Shown here piece after piece: positions 38,410 through 50,738 of a DNA stretch of 64,000 nt. Both the position numbers and the translations under genes were made by a program. Every line of letters begins with the position of its first letter. Within the stretch, counting starts at the first letter, position 1. The DNA lies in assembly GCF_013778455.1 (NCBI RefSeq), contig NZ_JACEHE010000005.1:62001-126000 (forward strand), read 5' to 3'. Source of the DNA: Streptomyces himalayensis subsp. himalayensis (lineage in GTDB: Bacteria > Actinomycetota > Actinomycetes > Streptomycetales > Streptomycetaceae). Under the pieces are notes generated by a model that was not told where the DNA came from, did not search any database, and saw only the letters and a program-made list of their open reading frames with translations.

Positions 38410-38776
38410 GCCTACGTCACCTCGGATGTCGAACTGTCGGATACGGACCGGTGAGGAACCTAGTCGCCCCACACCTGGGGAGCAACGAGCAACGCTTTGC
38501 CCGTGCACTCTCGACGGAGACTAGCGGCCAAGTCCGCCGGAGTCAGCGAGAACAGACGAAAAGTCCTGGTCAGCCTCCATTGAACCCGACATAAGGGGCA
38601 TATTGCCCCGGATTTGAGGGTGTATTCACCTGGAGCTTGGGCCGCGAGGCCCTGTGACGAGGGGCTTGGACGCCCTGCGGGGCGTGCGGGGAGGCCCCCA
38701 GAGCCAGAAGAAACGCTCCCTCGGAGCGTCGGGCGGGCGGGTTGGGTGGGGTCGGGTGGGGTGGGGGCGTGCCGGG

Positions 38777-38836
38777 CTGCGGCTGCGGGCTGCGGGCTAC
38801 GACTGCGGGCTGCGGGCTGCGGGCTGCGGGCTGCGG
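38777..38836. repeat. Tandem GGGCTGC heptamers
   Basis: GCTGCGG/GGGCTGC units repeat about seven times with two interruptions (GGGCTAC and ACTGCGG). The preceding 40 bases are a run of G-tracts (GGGCGGGCGGG, GGGTGGGG, GGGTGGGG, GGGGG) that could form G-quadruplexes on the plus strand. Confidence 0.8.
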
Positions 38837-38927
38837 GCGATTGTCCGGCCGCAGGGCGCTACGGGGCACTGGAGCGGTGCGCGGCGGCCGTGCTGCGCCC
38901 CAGGCCCGGGGCCGGCGATGCGGGCCC

Positions 38928-39120
38928 AGAGCCGGGCGGCAAGCGCGCCGGGGCAACGGGGGTCAGGACCGGGCCGAAGCAGCCCCGCCCGGCCACCAGG
39001 GGCGACCGGCCCTCGGAGCGATGAACCCATGCTGGTGCCGTGCCTCAGCCCCCAGAGCCGGACGGCGAGCGCCAGGCCACTGGGGTCAGGACCGGCCCGG
39101 AGCAGCCCGCCCGGCCACCA
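38928..39120. repeat. Two ~70-base imperfect direct repeats
   Basis: Copy one (38,928-38,999) and copy two (39,054-39,120) share AGAGCCGG(G/A)CGGC(A/G)AGCGC, then GGGGTCAGGACCGG, then AGCAGCCC and CGCCCGGCCACCA in the same order. Confidence 0.75.
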
Positions 39121-39203
39121 ATCGTCGCAGACACCAGCGAGCACCACGCTGTGCGCGGGCGACTCGCCGCGGGCGAGCTCCGCGGCGGCCAGTGCCCGGC
39201 CTC

Positions 39204-40049
39204 TTACGCCCCCTCCACCGCCTCGCGCACCTCGTCTGCGAAGCGGACCGCCGCGTCGCGCAGGGCGGCCGGCGAGGGGCCGGCCTTCAGGACAGCCCGG
39301 CTGACGTTCGGCACGACATTGCGTACCGAGTCGCCGAAGACCCGCGGAAGGTCGGCGGGGGTGGCGCCCTGGGCGCCGATGCCGGGGGCCAGAAGCGGGC
39401 CGTTGATGGCGAGGTCGTACGACGAGAGGTCGCCCAGTGTCGCGCCGACGACCGCGCCGAAGGAGCCGAGCGGTTCGGCGCCCGCGTTGTCGTCGGCGAG
39501 GTGCGCGAGCATGGTCGCGCCGACGGTGCGGCCGTCCGCGCACACCGCGTGCTGGACCTCGGCGCCCTCCGGGTTGGAGGTGAGGGCGAGGACGAAGAGT
39601 CCGGCGCCGCTCTCCCGCGCGAGATCGACGGCCGGCTTCAGCGATCCGTATCCGAGGTACGGGGATACGGTCAGCGCATCCGAGAACAGCGGCGCGTCCT
39701 TGCGGAGGTACGTCTCCGCGTACGCGGCCATGGTCGAGCCGATGTCGCCGCGCTTGGCGTCCATGACGACGAGGCCACCCGCGTCGCGCAGGTCCGCCAC
39801 GGCCTTCTCCAGGACGGCGATGCCGCGCGAGCCGAAGCGCTCGAAGAAGGCCGACTGCGGCTTGAACACGGCGACCTGGTCGGCGAGTGCGTCGACGACG
39901 GTGCGCGTGAAGGTCTCCAGGCCCTGGATGTCGTCGTTCAGGCCCCAGCCGGCGAGCAGCGACGCGTGCGGGTCGATGCCGACGCAGAGCGGCCCGCGGG
40001 TGTCCATGGCGTGGCGCAGGCGCGCGCCGAAGGGTTCCAGAGGGCTCAT
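39204..40049 (-). CDS. pyrF: Orotidine 5'-phosphate decarboxylase, type 2
   Basis: PyrF makes UMP, the last step of the pathway. The 281-residue length and GLVVMDAKRGDIGSTMAAYA (catalytic Asp-x-Lys-x-x-Asp) define the type 2 (mycobacterial) family. CVGIDPHASLLAGWG near the N-terminus is also typical. Its ATG overlaps the pyrD stop by four bases. It is the last gene of the pyr operon. Confidence 0.96.
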   Translation of the reverse strand: MSPLEPFGARLRHAMDTRGPLCVGIDPHASLLAGWGLNDDIQGLETFTRTVVDALADQVAVFKPQSAFFERFGSRGIAVLEKAVADLRDAGGLVVMDAKRGDIGSTMAAYAETYLRKDAPLFSDALTVSPYLGYGSLKPAVDLARESGAGLFVLALTSNPEGAEVQHAVCADGRTVGATMLAHLADDNAGAEPLGSFGAVVGATLGDLSSYDLAINGPLLAPGIGAQGATPADLPRVFGDSVRNVVPNVSRAVLKAGPSPAALRDAAVRFADEVREAVEGA

Positions 40050-41161
40050 GCGGATGCCTTTCGGGTGTCGGCGCCGACGGCCTCGGCGAGGGTGGCGTAC
40101 GGGCTGGTGCGCAGCCGCGCGGCCAGGCCCTTGTGGATGGCGCGCGCCCAGAACGGGCCCTCGTAGATGAAGGCGCTGTAGCCCTGGACGAGCGTGGCGC
40201 CCGCGAGGATCCGCTGCCAGGCGTCCTCGGCGTTCTCGATGCCTCCGACGCCCACGAGGGTGATCCGGTCCCCCACGCGCGCGTAGAGGCGCCGCAGGAC
40301 CTCCAGGGAGCGCTCCTTGAGCGGCGCTCCGGACAGACCGCCGGTCTCCTTGACGAGGGCCGGGTCGGACTTGAGTCCCAGCCCGTCCCGGGCGATCGTC
40401 GTGTTCGTCGCGATGATGCCGTCCAGGCCGAGCTCGACGGCGAGGTCGGCGACGGCGTCGATGTCGTCGTCGGCGAGGTCGGGCGCGATCTTGACGAGCA
40501 GGGGTACGCGGCGGTCGGGGACGCTCCGGTCGGCGGCCTCGCGGACGGCGCTGAGCAGGGGCCGGAGCTGGTCGACGGCCTGCAGGTTGCGCAGGCCCGG
40601 GGTGTTCGGCGACGACACGTTCACGACGAGGTAGTCGGCGTGGCGGGCGAGCCGCTCGGTCGACTTCACGTAGTCGCCGACGGCCTCGGCCTCCGGCACG
40701 ACCTTGGTCTTGCCGATGTTGACGCCCACGGTGGTCTTGAAGACCGGATTGCGGGACGCGAGGCGCGCGGCGACGGCGGCCGAGCCGTCGTTGTTGAAGC
40801 CCATGCGGTTGATCAGGGCGCGGTCGGGGACCAGCCGGAACAGCCGCTTCTTCGGGTTTCCGGGCTGGGGTTCGCCGGTGACCGTACCGATCTCGATGTG
40901 GTCGAAGCCGAGCATCGACATGCCGTCGATCGCGACGGCGTTCTTGTCGAAGCCCGCTGCGAGCCCGAACGGGCCGTGCATACGCAGCCCGAAGGCCTCG
41001 GTACGCAGCTCTTTGTAGCGGGGCGCCAGCGCTGCCGCGACGAAGGTGCGGAGCACCGGGATGCGGGCGGCGAGGCGGATCCAGCGGAAGGCCAGGTGGT
41101 GGGCCTGCTCGGGGTCCATCCGGTGGAAGACCAGCCGGAAGAAAAGCTTGTACATGGTCAT
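40046..41161 (-). CDS. pyrD: Dihydroorotate dehydrogenase (quinone), class 2
   Basis: This membrane-associated FMN enzyme oxidises dihydroorotate with quinone. The 371-residue length with an N-terminal amphipathic helix ([20 protein letters not shown]) marks class 2. [17 protein letters not shown] carries the catalytic Ser. [17 protein letters not shown] and [20 protein letters not shown] bind FMN. It follows carB by 112 bases that include a hairpin and short repeats, and is coupled to pyrF. Confidence 0.96.
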   Translation of the reverse strand: MTMYKLFFRLVFHRMDPEQAHHLAFRWIRLAARIPVLRTFVAAALAPRYKELRTEAFGLRMHGPFGLAAGFDKNAVAIDGMSMLGFDHIEIGTVTGEPQPGNPKKRLFRLVPDRALINRMGFNNDGSAAVAARLASRNPVFKTTVGVNIGKTKVVPEAEAVGDYVKSTERLARHADYLVVNVSSPNTPGLRNLQAVDQLRPLLSAVREAADRSVPDRRVPLLVKIAPDLADDDIDAVADLAVELGLDGIIATNTTIARDGLGLKSDPALVKETGGLSGAPLKERSLEVLRRLYARVGDRITLVGVGGIENAEDAWQRILAGATLVQGYSAFIYEGPFWARAIHKGLAARLRTSPYATLAEAVGADTRKASA

Positions 41162-41162
41162 G

Positions 41163-41235
41163 TCCTCATGAAGGGCCTCATGAAGCCTCTTGAAGCCTCG
41201 TGAAGAGGCCTCAAGAGACTGAGAAGCCTCACGAA
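41163..41235. repeat. Degenerate tandem GCCTC-N-TGAA repeats upstream of pyrD
   Basis: Units CCTCATGAAGG, GCCTCATGAA, GCCTCTTGAA, GCCTCGTGAA and later GCCTCACGAA occur in close succession in the leader between the carB terminator-like hairpin and the pyrD start. Confidence 0.75.
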
Positions 41236-41265
41236 GAGGGGGACACCGTTTCCGGTGTCCCCCTC
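41236..41265 (-). terminator. Hairpin between carB and pyrD
   Basis: GAGGGGGACACCG (41,236-41,248) and its exact complement (41,253-41,265) form a 13-base stem with loop TTTC, eight bases after the carB stop. It may be a partial terminator that lowers expression of pyrD-pyrF or an mRNA-stabilising end. Confidence 0.75.
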
Positions 41266-41273
41266 CTGGGCTG

Positions 41274-44574
<3,301 letters not shown>

Positions 44575-44582
<8 letters not shown>

Positions 44583-45717
44583 GCTGGCCCTCCATCAGGG
44601 ATACGAAGCGGTCGAACAGGTAGGCGGCGTCGTGCGGACCGGCTGCCGCTTCGGGGTGGTACTGGACGCTGAACGCCGGGCGGTCGAGGAGCTGCAGCCC
44701 CTCCACCACGTTGTCGTTGAGGCACACGTGGGAGACCTCGGCCCGGCCGTAGGGGGTGTCGGAGACCTTGTCGAGCGGGGCGTCGACGGCGAATCCGTGG
44801 TTGTGCGCGGTGACCTCGACCTTGCCGGTCGTACGGTCCTGCACGGGCTGGTTGATGCCGCGGTGGCCGTACTTCAGCTTGTAGGTGCCAAAGCCGAGGG
44901 CGCGGCCCAGGATCTGGTTGCCGAAGCAGATGCCGAAGAGCGGCGTGCCGCGCTCCAGCACCGCCTGCATCACGGAGACCGGGTGGTCGGCGGTGGCCGG
45001 GTCGCCCGGACCGTTGGAGAAGAACACGCCGTCCGGGTTGACCGCGTAGACGTCCTCGGCGGTCGCCGTGGCGGGCAGCACATGCACCTCGATGCCGCGC
45101 TCGGCCATGCGGTGCGGGGTCATGCCCTTGATGCCGAGGTCGACGGCGGCGACGGTGAATCGCTTCTCCCCGATGGCCGGGACGACGTACGTCTCGGTGG
45201 TGGCGACCTCGGCGGAGAGGTTCGCGCCCTTCATCTGGGGGGCTTCCTGCACGCGGGCCAGCAGCTGCGCGTCGTCGGCGATCGCCTCGCCGGAGAAGAT
45301 GCCGACGCGCATGGCGCCGCGCTCGCGCAGATGGCGGGTCAGGGCCCGGGTGTCGATGCCGGAGATCCCGACGACGCCCTGCGCCGCGAGCTCCTCGTCC
45401 AGCGAGCGCTTGGCGCGCCAGTTGGACGGCACGCGCGCGGGGTCGCGTACGACGTAGCCGGAGACCCAGATCTTCTTCGACTCGGGGTCCTCGTCGTTGA
45501 CGCCGGTGTTGCCGACGTGTGGGGCGGTCATCACGACGACCTGGCGGTGGTACGACGGGTCGGTGAGGGTCTCCTGGTAACCGGTCATGCCGGTGGAGAA
45601 CACCGCTTCGCCGAAGGTCTCCCCCACGGCCCCGTAGGCACGGCCGCGGAAGATCCGGCCGTCCTCCAGGACGAGTACGGCGGGAACCTTCGAGGCTCCC
45701 CTTGTGGAGGTGGTCAT
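44575..45717 (-). CDS. carA: Carbamoyl phosphate synthase, small (glutaminase) subunit
   Basis: CarA releases ammonia from glutamine for CarB. The 380-residue protein has the N-terminal CPSase_sm domain ([20 protein letters not shown]) and a C-terminal class I glutamine amidotransferase domain with [19 protein letters not shown] (nucleophile Cys) and [16 protein letters not shown] (His/Glu of the triad). The ATG at 45,717 overlaps the preceding PH-like gene stop by four bases. Confidence 0.97.
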
Positions 45718-46304
45718 CGTGCGCCTTCCGTTTGCGTCTTCTTGATCATCTGGTTCAAGGCCTCGACCCACTCGTTGTGCTCGGCCGCGCGGTCGGAGCG
45801 GAATCCGGAGTCGAGCAGCTTGTCGCCGTGGGCCCAGGTGACGACGAGCAGTCCGCCCTCGGCGAGGACCTTGCCCGCGATGCCCTTGTCGAGCCGGGCG
45901 TCGCGGAGCTGCGCGGCCGGGACGAAGAAGTCGGTCGCTCCGGGGCGTACCACGTCCAGTCCCGCGTCCGTCAGCGTGAGCTCGACCCGGCTGCGGGTGC
46001 CCAGGCCGTGCGCCACGATGCGGTCGAGCCACTGTCCGGCCGTGGTGGAGCCGTGGTAGCGGCCGCTCATCGTCAGTTTCGCCGGACCGGGCTCGGCGGG
46101 CGCGCCGGGCAGCTCGGGCAGGTCGCCCTGGAGCGTGCCGCGCCACTTCCAGCCCTCGCGCATCAGCCAGTAGACGAGGGCGATGAAGAGCAGCAGTCCG
46201 ACGACCCAGCCGATGCGGGCGGCCCAGTCGGTCACCTCCGCCGACTTCTGTTCCGCGGCGGTGTACGCGGCAGAGGCGTACGTCAGAGATGTCAGAGCTG
46301 TCAC
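45714..46304 (-). CDS. PH-like membrane protein inside the pyr operon
   Basis: A 196-residue protein with one membrane segment (about residues 28-48, [20 protein letters not shown]) and a C-terminal soluble domain with [20 protein letters not shown] and [14 protein letters not shown], patterns of the bacterial PH fold. It is locked into the operon by four-base overlaps with pyrC (GTGA) and carA (ATGA), an arrangement I recall as conserved in Streptomyces. A link to pyrimidine synthesis, for example scaffolding of the pathway at the membrane, is untested. The GTG at 46,304 fits the overlap. Confidence 0.78.
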   Translation of the reverse strand: MTALTSLTYASAAYTAAEQKSAEVTDWAARIGWVVGLLLFIALVYWLMREGWKWRGTLQGDLPELPGAPAEPGPAKLTMSGRYHGSTTAGQWLDRIVAHGLGTRSRVELTLTDAGLDVVRPGATDFFVPAAQLRDARLDKGIAGKVLAEGGLLVVTWAHGDKLLDSGFRSDRAAEHNEWVEALNQMIKKTQTEGAR

Positions 46305-47587
46305 GCGAGCTTCCCGTCGACGAGCGTGGCCCGGCCCCGCAGCCACGTGTGGGTGACGCGTCCCGGCAGCTCACGGCCCTCGTAGGGGGTGTTGCGGCTG
46401 CGGGAGGCGAAGCCCGCGGGGTCCACGGCTCCACGGTATGCGGTATCGACCAGCGTGAGGTTGGCGGGCTCACCAGCCGAGATGGGCCGTCCGTGGCCGT
46501 CTGCGCGGCCGATACGTGCCGGCTTGAACGACATGCGCTCGGCGACGCCCGCCCAGTCGAGGAGACCGGTCTCGACCATCGTGTGCTGAACGACGGACAG
46601 CGCCGTCTCGAGGCCGACCATGCCCATGGCGGCCGCGGCCCACTCGCAGTCCTTGTCCTCGTGCGGGTGCGGGGCGTGGTCGGTGGCGACGATGTCGATC
46701 GTGCCGTCCGCCAGGGCCTCGCGCAGCGCCATCACGTCGCGCTCGGTGCGCAGCGGCGGGTTGACCTTGTAGACCGGGTTGTACGTACGAACCAGCTCGT
46801 CGGTGAGGAGCAGGTGGTGCGGGGTGACCTCGGCGGTCACGTCGATGCCGCGGGACTTGGCCCAGCGGACGATCTCGACCGAGCCGGCGGTCGACAGGTG
46901 GCAGATGTGGACGCGCGAGCCGACGTGGTCCGCGAGCAGCACATCGCGGGCGATGATCGACTCCTCGGCGACGGCCGGCCATCCGCCCAGGCCCAGCTCG
47001 GCGGAGACGACGCCCTCGTTCATCTCGGCGCCCTCGGTGAGCCGCGGCTCCTGCGCGTGCTGCGCGACGACGCCCCCGAACGCCTTCACGTACTCCAGCG
47101 CCCGCCGCATGATCACGGCGTCGTGGACGCACTTGCCGTCGTCGGAGAAGACCGTGACGCCGGCCGCCGACTCGTGCATCGCGCCCAGCTCGGCGAGCTT
47201 CTTGCCCTCCAGGCCGACGGTGACCGCGCCGATGGGCTGCACGTCGCAGTAGCCGTGCTCCTGGCCGAGCCGGTAGACCTGCTCCACCACGCCGGCGGTG
47301 TCGGCGACCGGGAAGGTGTTGGCCATGGCGAACACGGCGGTGTAACCGCCACTCGCGGCGGCCCGCGTTCCGGTCAGGACGGTCTCGGAGTCCTCGCGGC
47401 CGGGCTCGCGCAGATGGGTGTGCAGGTCGACGAGGCCCGGCAGCAGCACCTTGCCGTCGGCCTCGACGACCTCCGCTCCGTCAGCGGACAGACCGGCACC
47501 GACCTCGGCGATCGTCTCGGCGTCGATCAGCACGTCCTGCGGCTCGCCGCCGAGCACCTTCGCACCACGGATCAGGATCTTGCTCAT
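46301..47587 (-). CDS. pyrC: Dihydroorotase
   Basis: PyrC closes carbamoyl aspartate to dihydroorotate. The 428-residue amidohydrolase shows the metal motif [19 protein letters not shown], the carboxylated-Lys/His region around [26 protein letters not shown] and the catalytic [15 protein letters not shown]. It is the class I type common in actinobacteria. It starts five bases after the pyrB stop with a GAGGAG ribosome site inside pyrB. Confidence 0.96.
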   Translation of the reverse strand: MSKILIRGAKVLGGEPQDVLIDAETIAEVGAGLSADGAEVVEADGKVLLPGLVDLHTHLREPGREDSETVLTGTRAAASGGYTAVFAMANTFPVADTAGVVEQVYRLGQEHGYCDVQPIGAVTVGLEGKKLAELGAMHESAAGVTVFSDDGKCVHDAVIMRRALEYVKAFGGVVAQHAQEPRLTEGAEMNEGVVSAELGLGGWPAVAEESIIARDVLLADHVGSRVHICHLSTAGSVEIVRWAKSRGIDVTAEVTPHHLLLTDELVRTYNPVYKVNPPLRTERDVMALREALADGTIDIVATDHAPHPHEDKDCEWAAAAMGMVGLETALSVVQHTMVETGLLDWAGVAERMSFKPARIGRADGHGRPISAGEPANLTLVDTAYRGAVDPAGFASRSRNTPYEGRELPGRVTHTWLRGRATLVDGKLA

Positions 47588-47592
47588 CGTTC

Positions 47593-48570
47593 TTACTTCT
47601 CCTCGGTGCGGGTGTGGGTGACGGCGGGTTCGTTGCCGCCGAGCAGCAGGTACAGGACGGCCATGCGGATGGAGACGCCGTTGGCGACCTGCTCGACGAC
47701 GGTGCAGCGCTCCGAGTCGGCGACCTCGGCGGTGATCTCCATGCCGCGGACCATCGGTCCCGGGTGCATCACGATGGCGTGCTCGGGCATCTTCGCCATG
47801 CGGTCGCCGTCGAGCCCGTACCGCCGCGAGTACTCGCGCTCGGTCGGGAAGAACGCGGCGTTCATGCGCTCGCGCTGCACGCGCAGCATCATCACGGCGT
47901 CGGACTTCGGCAGCACGCTGTCGAGGTCGTACGCCACCTCGCACGGCCAGTGGTCGACGCCGACCGGCACCAGCGTGGGCGGGGCGACGAGGGTGACCTC
48001 GGCGCCGAGGGTGTGCAGCAGGTCGACGTTGGAGCGGGCGACCCGGCTGTGCAGGACGTCGCCGACGATCGTGATGCGCTTGCCGCTCAGGTCCTGGCCG
48101 AGACCGGCGTCGCGGCCGATGAGGCGGCGCCGCATGGTGAACGCGTCGAGCAGCGCCTGCGTGGGGTGCTGGTGCGTGCCGTCACCGGCGTTGATCACGG
48201 TGGCGTCGATCCAGCCGGAGGTGGCGAGCCGGTAGGGCGCGCCGGAGGCGCCATGCCGGATGACGACGGCGTCGACGCCCATGGCCTCCAGCGTCTGAGC
48301 GGTGTCCTTGAGCGACTCGCCCTTGGACACGCTCGAGCCCTTGGCGGAGAAGTTGATGACGTCGGCGGAGAGGCGCTTCTCGGCGGCCTCGAAGGAGATG
48401 CGTGTGCGGGTCGAGTCCTCGAAGAAGAGGTTGACGACGGTGCGGCCGCGCAGCGTCGGCAGCTTCTTGATCGGCCGGTCGGCGACGCGGGCCATCTCCT
48501 CGGCGGTGTCGAGGATGCGTACGGCGTCGTCGCGGGTGAGGTCGGCGGCCGAGATGAGGTGTCGCTTCAT
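47593..48570 (-). CDS. pyrB: Aspartate carbamoyltransferase catalytic subunit
   Basis: PyrB condenses carbamoyl phosphate and aspartate. The 325-residue protein has the carbamoyl phosphate loop [29 protein letters not shown], and [20 protein letters not shown] (the HPTQ motif). No pyrI-like regulatory subunit is present; activity may depend on assembly with the adjacent PyrC, as reported in some bacteria. Confidence 0.96.
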   Translation of the reverse strand: MKRHLISAADLTRDDAVRILDTAEEMARVADRPIKKLPTLRGRTVVNLFFEDSTRTRISFEAAEKRLSADVINFSAKGSSVSKGESLKDTAQTLEAMGVDAVVIRHGASGAPYRLATSGWIDATVINAGDGTHQHPTQALLDAFTMRRRLIGRDAGLGQDLSGKRITIVGDVLHSRVARSNVDLLHTLGAEVTLVAPPTLVPVGVDHWPCEVAYDLDSVLPKSDAVMMLRVQRERMNAAFFPTEREYSRRYGLDGDRMAKMPEHAIVMHPGPMVRGMEITAEVADSERCTVVEQVANGVSIRMAVLYLLLGGNEPAVTHTRTEEK

Positions 48571-48678
48571 CTTGGAAAGGCTCCGTAAGGCAGTTCAGGA
48601 GACGGGGCCCGGGGTGTCCCCCGGACACGGGCATGCGGGCGCGCAGGAGCGCACTCGGGCGCGGAGAGCCGAGTGCAG

Positions 48679-49278
48679 CTACTGCCGGCCTGCCGGGGAG
48701 GTCTGCTTGGCACCGAGCAGCACGGCGTCCCGGCCGTCCTCCTCGGCGAGCTGGACCTTGACGGTCTCCCGCAGCGACGTGGGCAGGTTCTTGCCGACGT
48801 AGTCGGCGCGGATGGGGAGTTCGCGGTGGCCGCGGTCCACGAGGACCGCGAGCTGGACTGCGCGTGGACGGCCGATGTCGTTCAGCGCGTCGAGGGCGGC
48901 GCGGATGGTGCGGCCCGAGAAGAGCACGTCGTCGAGGAGGATCACCAGGCGGCCGTCGATGCCGTCACCGGGGATCTCCGTGCGTGCCAGCGCCCGCGGC
49001 GGCTGCAGGCGCAGGTCGTCGCGGTACATGGTGATGTCCAGGGAGCCGACCGGGACCTTGCGTCCGGTGATCTCCTCGAGCTTGGCTGCGAGCCGCTGGG
49101 CGAGGAAGACGCCCCGGGTCGGGATGCCGAGGAGCACCACGTCGTCGGCGCCCTTGGCGCGTTCGACGATCTCGTGGGCGATGCGGGTCAGCACCCGCGC
49201 GATGTCCGGGCCCTCGAGAACGGGGCGGGCGGCATCGGAATCGACAGCTGAGCCGCTGTCGTGGGTCTTTGCGTCCAT
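48679..49278 (-). CDS. pyrR: Pyrimidine operon regulator / uracil phosphoribosyltransferase
   Basis: PyrR binds the pyr mRNA when UMP/UTP is high and also has uracil phosphoribosyltransferase activity. The 199-residue protein shows the PRPP motif [20 protein letters not shown] and the [16 protein letters not shown] loop. It is the first gene of the operon. A PyrR-binding loop just upstream overlaps the ribosome-binding site, so it probably controls its own translation and the operon. Confidence 0.95.
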   Translation of the reverse strand: MDAKTHDSGSAVDSDAARPVLEGPDIARVLTRIAHEIVERAKGADDVVLLGIPTRGVFLAQRLAAKLEEITGRKVPVGSLDITMYRDDLRLQPPRALARTEIPGDGIDGRLVILLDDVLFSGRTIRAALDALNDIGRPRAVQLAVLVDRGHRELPIRADYVGKNLPTSLRETVKVQLAEEDGRDAVLLGAKQTSPAGRQ

Positions 49279-49282
49279 ACGA

Positions 49283-49330
49283 AACGGACCTCCTTCTCCG
49301 CCTCACGGGACGGACCTTAAAGGACGTCGG
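49283..49330 (-). promoter_or_regulatory. PyrR-binding RNA loop in the pyr leader
   Basis: On the minus strand the leader contains TCCGTCCCGTGAGGCGGA (49,297-49,314): a TCCG/CGGA stem closing the TCCCGTGAGGC loop, which fits the known PyrR recognition pattern UCCNGNGAGGY. The Shine-Dalgarno GAAGGAGG (49,288-49,295) follows within a few bases, so PyrR binding would block translation directly. Outer bases may extend the stem. Confidence 0.85.
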
Positions 49331-49465
49331 ATTTGCGCCACCAACGGTACCAGGCCGCCGACGTCGCTGATCACACCCCCCGCACCCCCTGGCACACCCG
49401 TGATGACCTGCTCCACGGAAGTGTCGGTCCGTACCATTCGGCTTGACGGGGGACCGTAACGCTGC

Positions 49466-49485
49466 GTAACCTCACAGTGAGTTAC
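49466..49485. promoter_or_regulatory. Palindrome upstream of bldD, possible BldD autoregulatory site
   Basis: CTCAC-A-GTGAG (49,471-49,481) is a perfect inverted repeat extended by GTAAC on the left and TTAC on the right with mismatches. It lies 26 bases before the bldD start, near where a promoter would be. BldD is known to repress itself by binding a palindrome in this region; assignment is by position and symmetry only. Confidence 0.5.
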
Positions 49486-49507
49486 CAGTCTGCGTCCGGG
49501 GAGCTAT

Positions 49508-50008
49508 ATGTCCAGCGAATACGCCAAGCAGCTCGGGGCCAAGCTCCGGGCCATCCGCACCCAGCAGGGCCTTTCCCTACACGGTGTCGAGGAGAAGTCC
49601 CAGGGACGCTGGAAGGCGGTCGTGGTCGGTTCTTACGAGCGCGGCGACCGCGCCGTCACCGTGCAGCGCCTCGCCGAGTTGGCCGACTTCTACGGTGTGC
49701 CGGTGCAGGAGCTGCTGCCCGGCACGACCCCTGGTGGTGCCGCGGAGCCGCCGCCGAAGCTCGTCCTGGACCTGGAGCGCCTTGCCCATGTCCCGGCCGA
49801 GAAGGCGGGCCCCCTCCAGCGGTATGCCGCCACAATCCAGTCACAGCGTGGCGACTACAACGGCAAGGTGCTGTCGATCCGCCAGGACGATCTGCGCACC
49901 CTCGCCGTCATCTACGACCAGTCCCCCTCGGTCCTGACCGAGCAGTTGATCAGCTGGGGCGTGCTCGACGCCGACGCGCGCCGTGCCGTCGCCCACGAGG
50001 ACAGCTGA
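49508..50008 (+). CDS. bldD: Developmental master regulator BldD
   Basis: BldD represses sporulation genes during vegetative growth when bound to cyclic di-GMP. The 166-residue protein has an N-terminal XRE-type helix-turn-helix (QLGAKLRAIRTQQGLSLHGV; VVGSYERGDRAVTVQRLAEL) and a C-terminal domain with the c-di-GMP-binding signature RGD-x8-RQDD (QRGDYNGKVLSIRQDD). This tells strongly for Streptomyces or a close relative. It is the only plus-strand gene in the last 15 kb, with GGGGAG eight bases before its ATG. Confidence 0.98.
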   Translation: MSSEYAKQLGAKLRAIRTQQGLSLHGVEEKSQGRWKAVVVGSYERGDRAVTVQRLAELADFYGVPVQELLPGTTPGGAAEPPPKLVLDLERLAHVPAEKAGPLQRYAATIQSQRGDYNGKVLSIRQDDLRTLAVIYDQSPSVLTEQLISWGVLDADARRAVAHEDS

Positions 50009-50027
50009 CGCATATCTGCAGAAACGT

Positions 50028-50080
50028 GCCGTCGGGGTGGCCGGGACCATGGGGATTCCGGCTACCCCGACGGCCTTTTT
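50028..50080 (+). terminator. Intrinsic terminator of bldD
   Basis: GCCGTCGGGGTGGCCGG (50,028-50,044) pairs with CCGGCTACCCCGACGGC (50,058-50,074) with one mismatch, followed by CTTTTT (50,075-50,080). This is one of few terminators here with a T-run. Confidence 0.93.
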
Positions 50081-50230
50081 GTGCCCCCGACCTCGTGTGG
50101 TTCCCCCAAGGCCCTGCCGCACATGCCAGGGACCGGCGTGCGGCCGACAGCCAGGCGCCGCGCGGCTGGGGCCGCGACTCCGTGCGCCGCATCGAGTGCC
50201 CCGGCGTTGCCTGTTGCAGGGCGCTGGGGA

Positions 50231-50274
50231 ACGCCGGAGGGCCCGCAGCTCGTATGCTGCGGGCCCTCCGGCGT
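50231..50274 (-). terminator. Terminator of the aro-efp-nusB unit
   Basis: ACGCCGGAGGGCCCGCAGC (50,231-50,249) and its exact complement (50,256-50,274) form a 19-base stem with a six-base loop, 27 bases after the nusB stop. Confidence 0.87.
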
Positions 50275-50301
50275 GACGTCGGCTCTCAGTCGGCGGCTCG
50301 C

Positions 50302-50736
50302 TCACGCCTCGTCTCGGCGCAGCGTCGGCTTGAGGTCCTTCAGCCGGCCGAGCAGACCGTTGACGAAGGCCGGGGACTCCTCCGTGGAGAACTCCTTGGC
50401 GAGCTCCACCGCCTCGTCCAGCACCACGGCGTCCGGCGTCCCGTCGACCCAGATCAGCTCGTACGCGCCGAGCCGCAGGATGTTGCGGTCGACAACCGGC
50501 ATCCGGTCGAGCGTCCAGCCCACCGCGTACTGCGCGATCAGCTCGTCGATGCGGTTCGCCTTCTTCGCGTACCCCTCGACCAGCTCCATCGTGTACTCGC
50601 TGACAGGCGGCTGCCGGGTGTCGGTCCGGGAGTGCCGGATCCAGTCCGCGAGGACTGTGAGGACGTCGGTGTCGCGCTGGTCGCCCTCGAAGAGGATCTG
50701 GAAGGCGCGCTTACGGGCCGTGTTACGGGCAGCCAC
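50302..50736 (-). CDS. nusB: Transcription antitermination factor NusB
   Basis: NusB joins the rRNA antitermination complex. The 144-residue all-helical protein has the N-terminal ARNTARKRAFQILFEGDQRD and the C-terminal DRNILRLGAYELIW plus VVLDEAVELAKEFSTEESPAF, all conserved. It starts two bases after the efp stop and is the last gene of the long aro-efp-nusB cluster. Confidence 0.95.
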   Translation of the reverse strand: MAARNTARKRAFQILFEGDQRDTDVLTVLADWIRHSRTDTRQPPVSEYTMELVEGYAKKANRIDELIAQYAVGWTLDRMPVVDRNILRLGAYELIWVDGTPDAVVLDEAVELAKEFSTEESPAFVNGLLGRLKDLKPTLRRDEA

Positions 50737-50738
50737 GG

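Larger units (their letters stand above)
38410..39203. other. Repeat-rich gene-free region between mihF and pyrF
   Basis: Nearly 800 bases without a supportable gene. It contains the mihF promoter region on the left, a run of closely spaced G-tracts (38,727-38,768), tandem 7-base GGGCTGC units (about 38,777-38,836) and two copies of a roughly 70-base sequence (38,928-38,999 and 39,054-39,120). Long frames on both strands are low-complexity Arg/Gly/Ala sequence produced by the composition. Confidence 0.7.

Noticed and set aside
38770..38836. CRISPR array suggested by tandem repeats
   Set aside because: Units are 7 bases with no spacers; no cas genes in the window.
38614..40170. Long plus-strand frames across the mihF-pyrF gap and opposite pyrF
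   Set aside because: Arg/Gly/Ala/Pro-rich products caused by high GC; partly antisense to pyrF; no domain visible.
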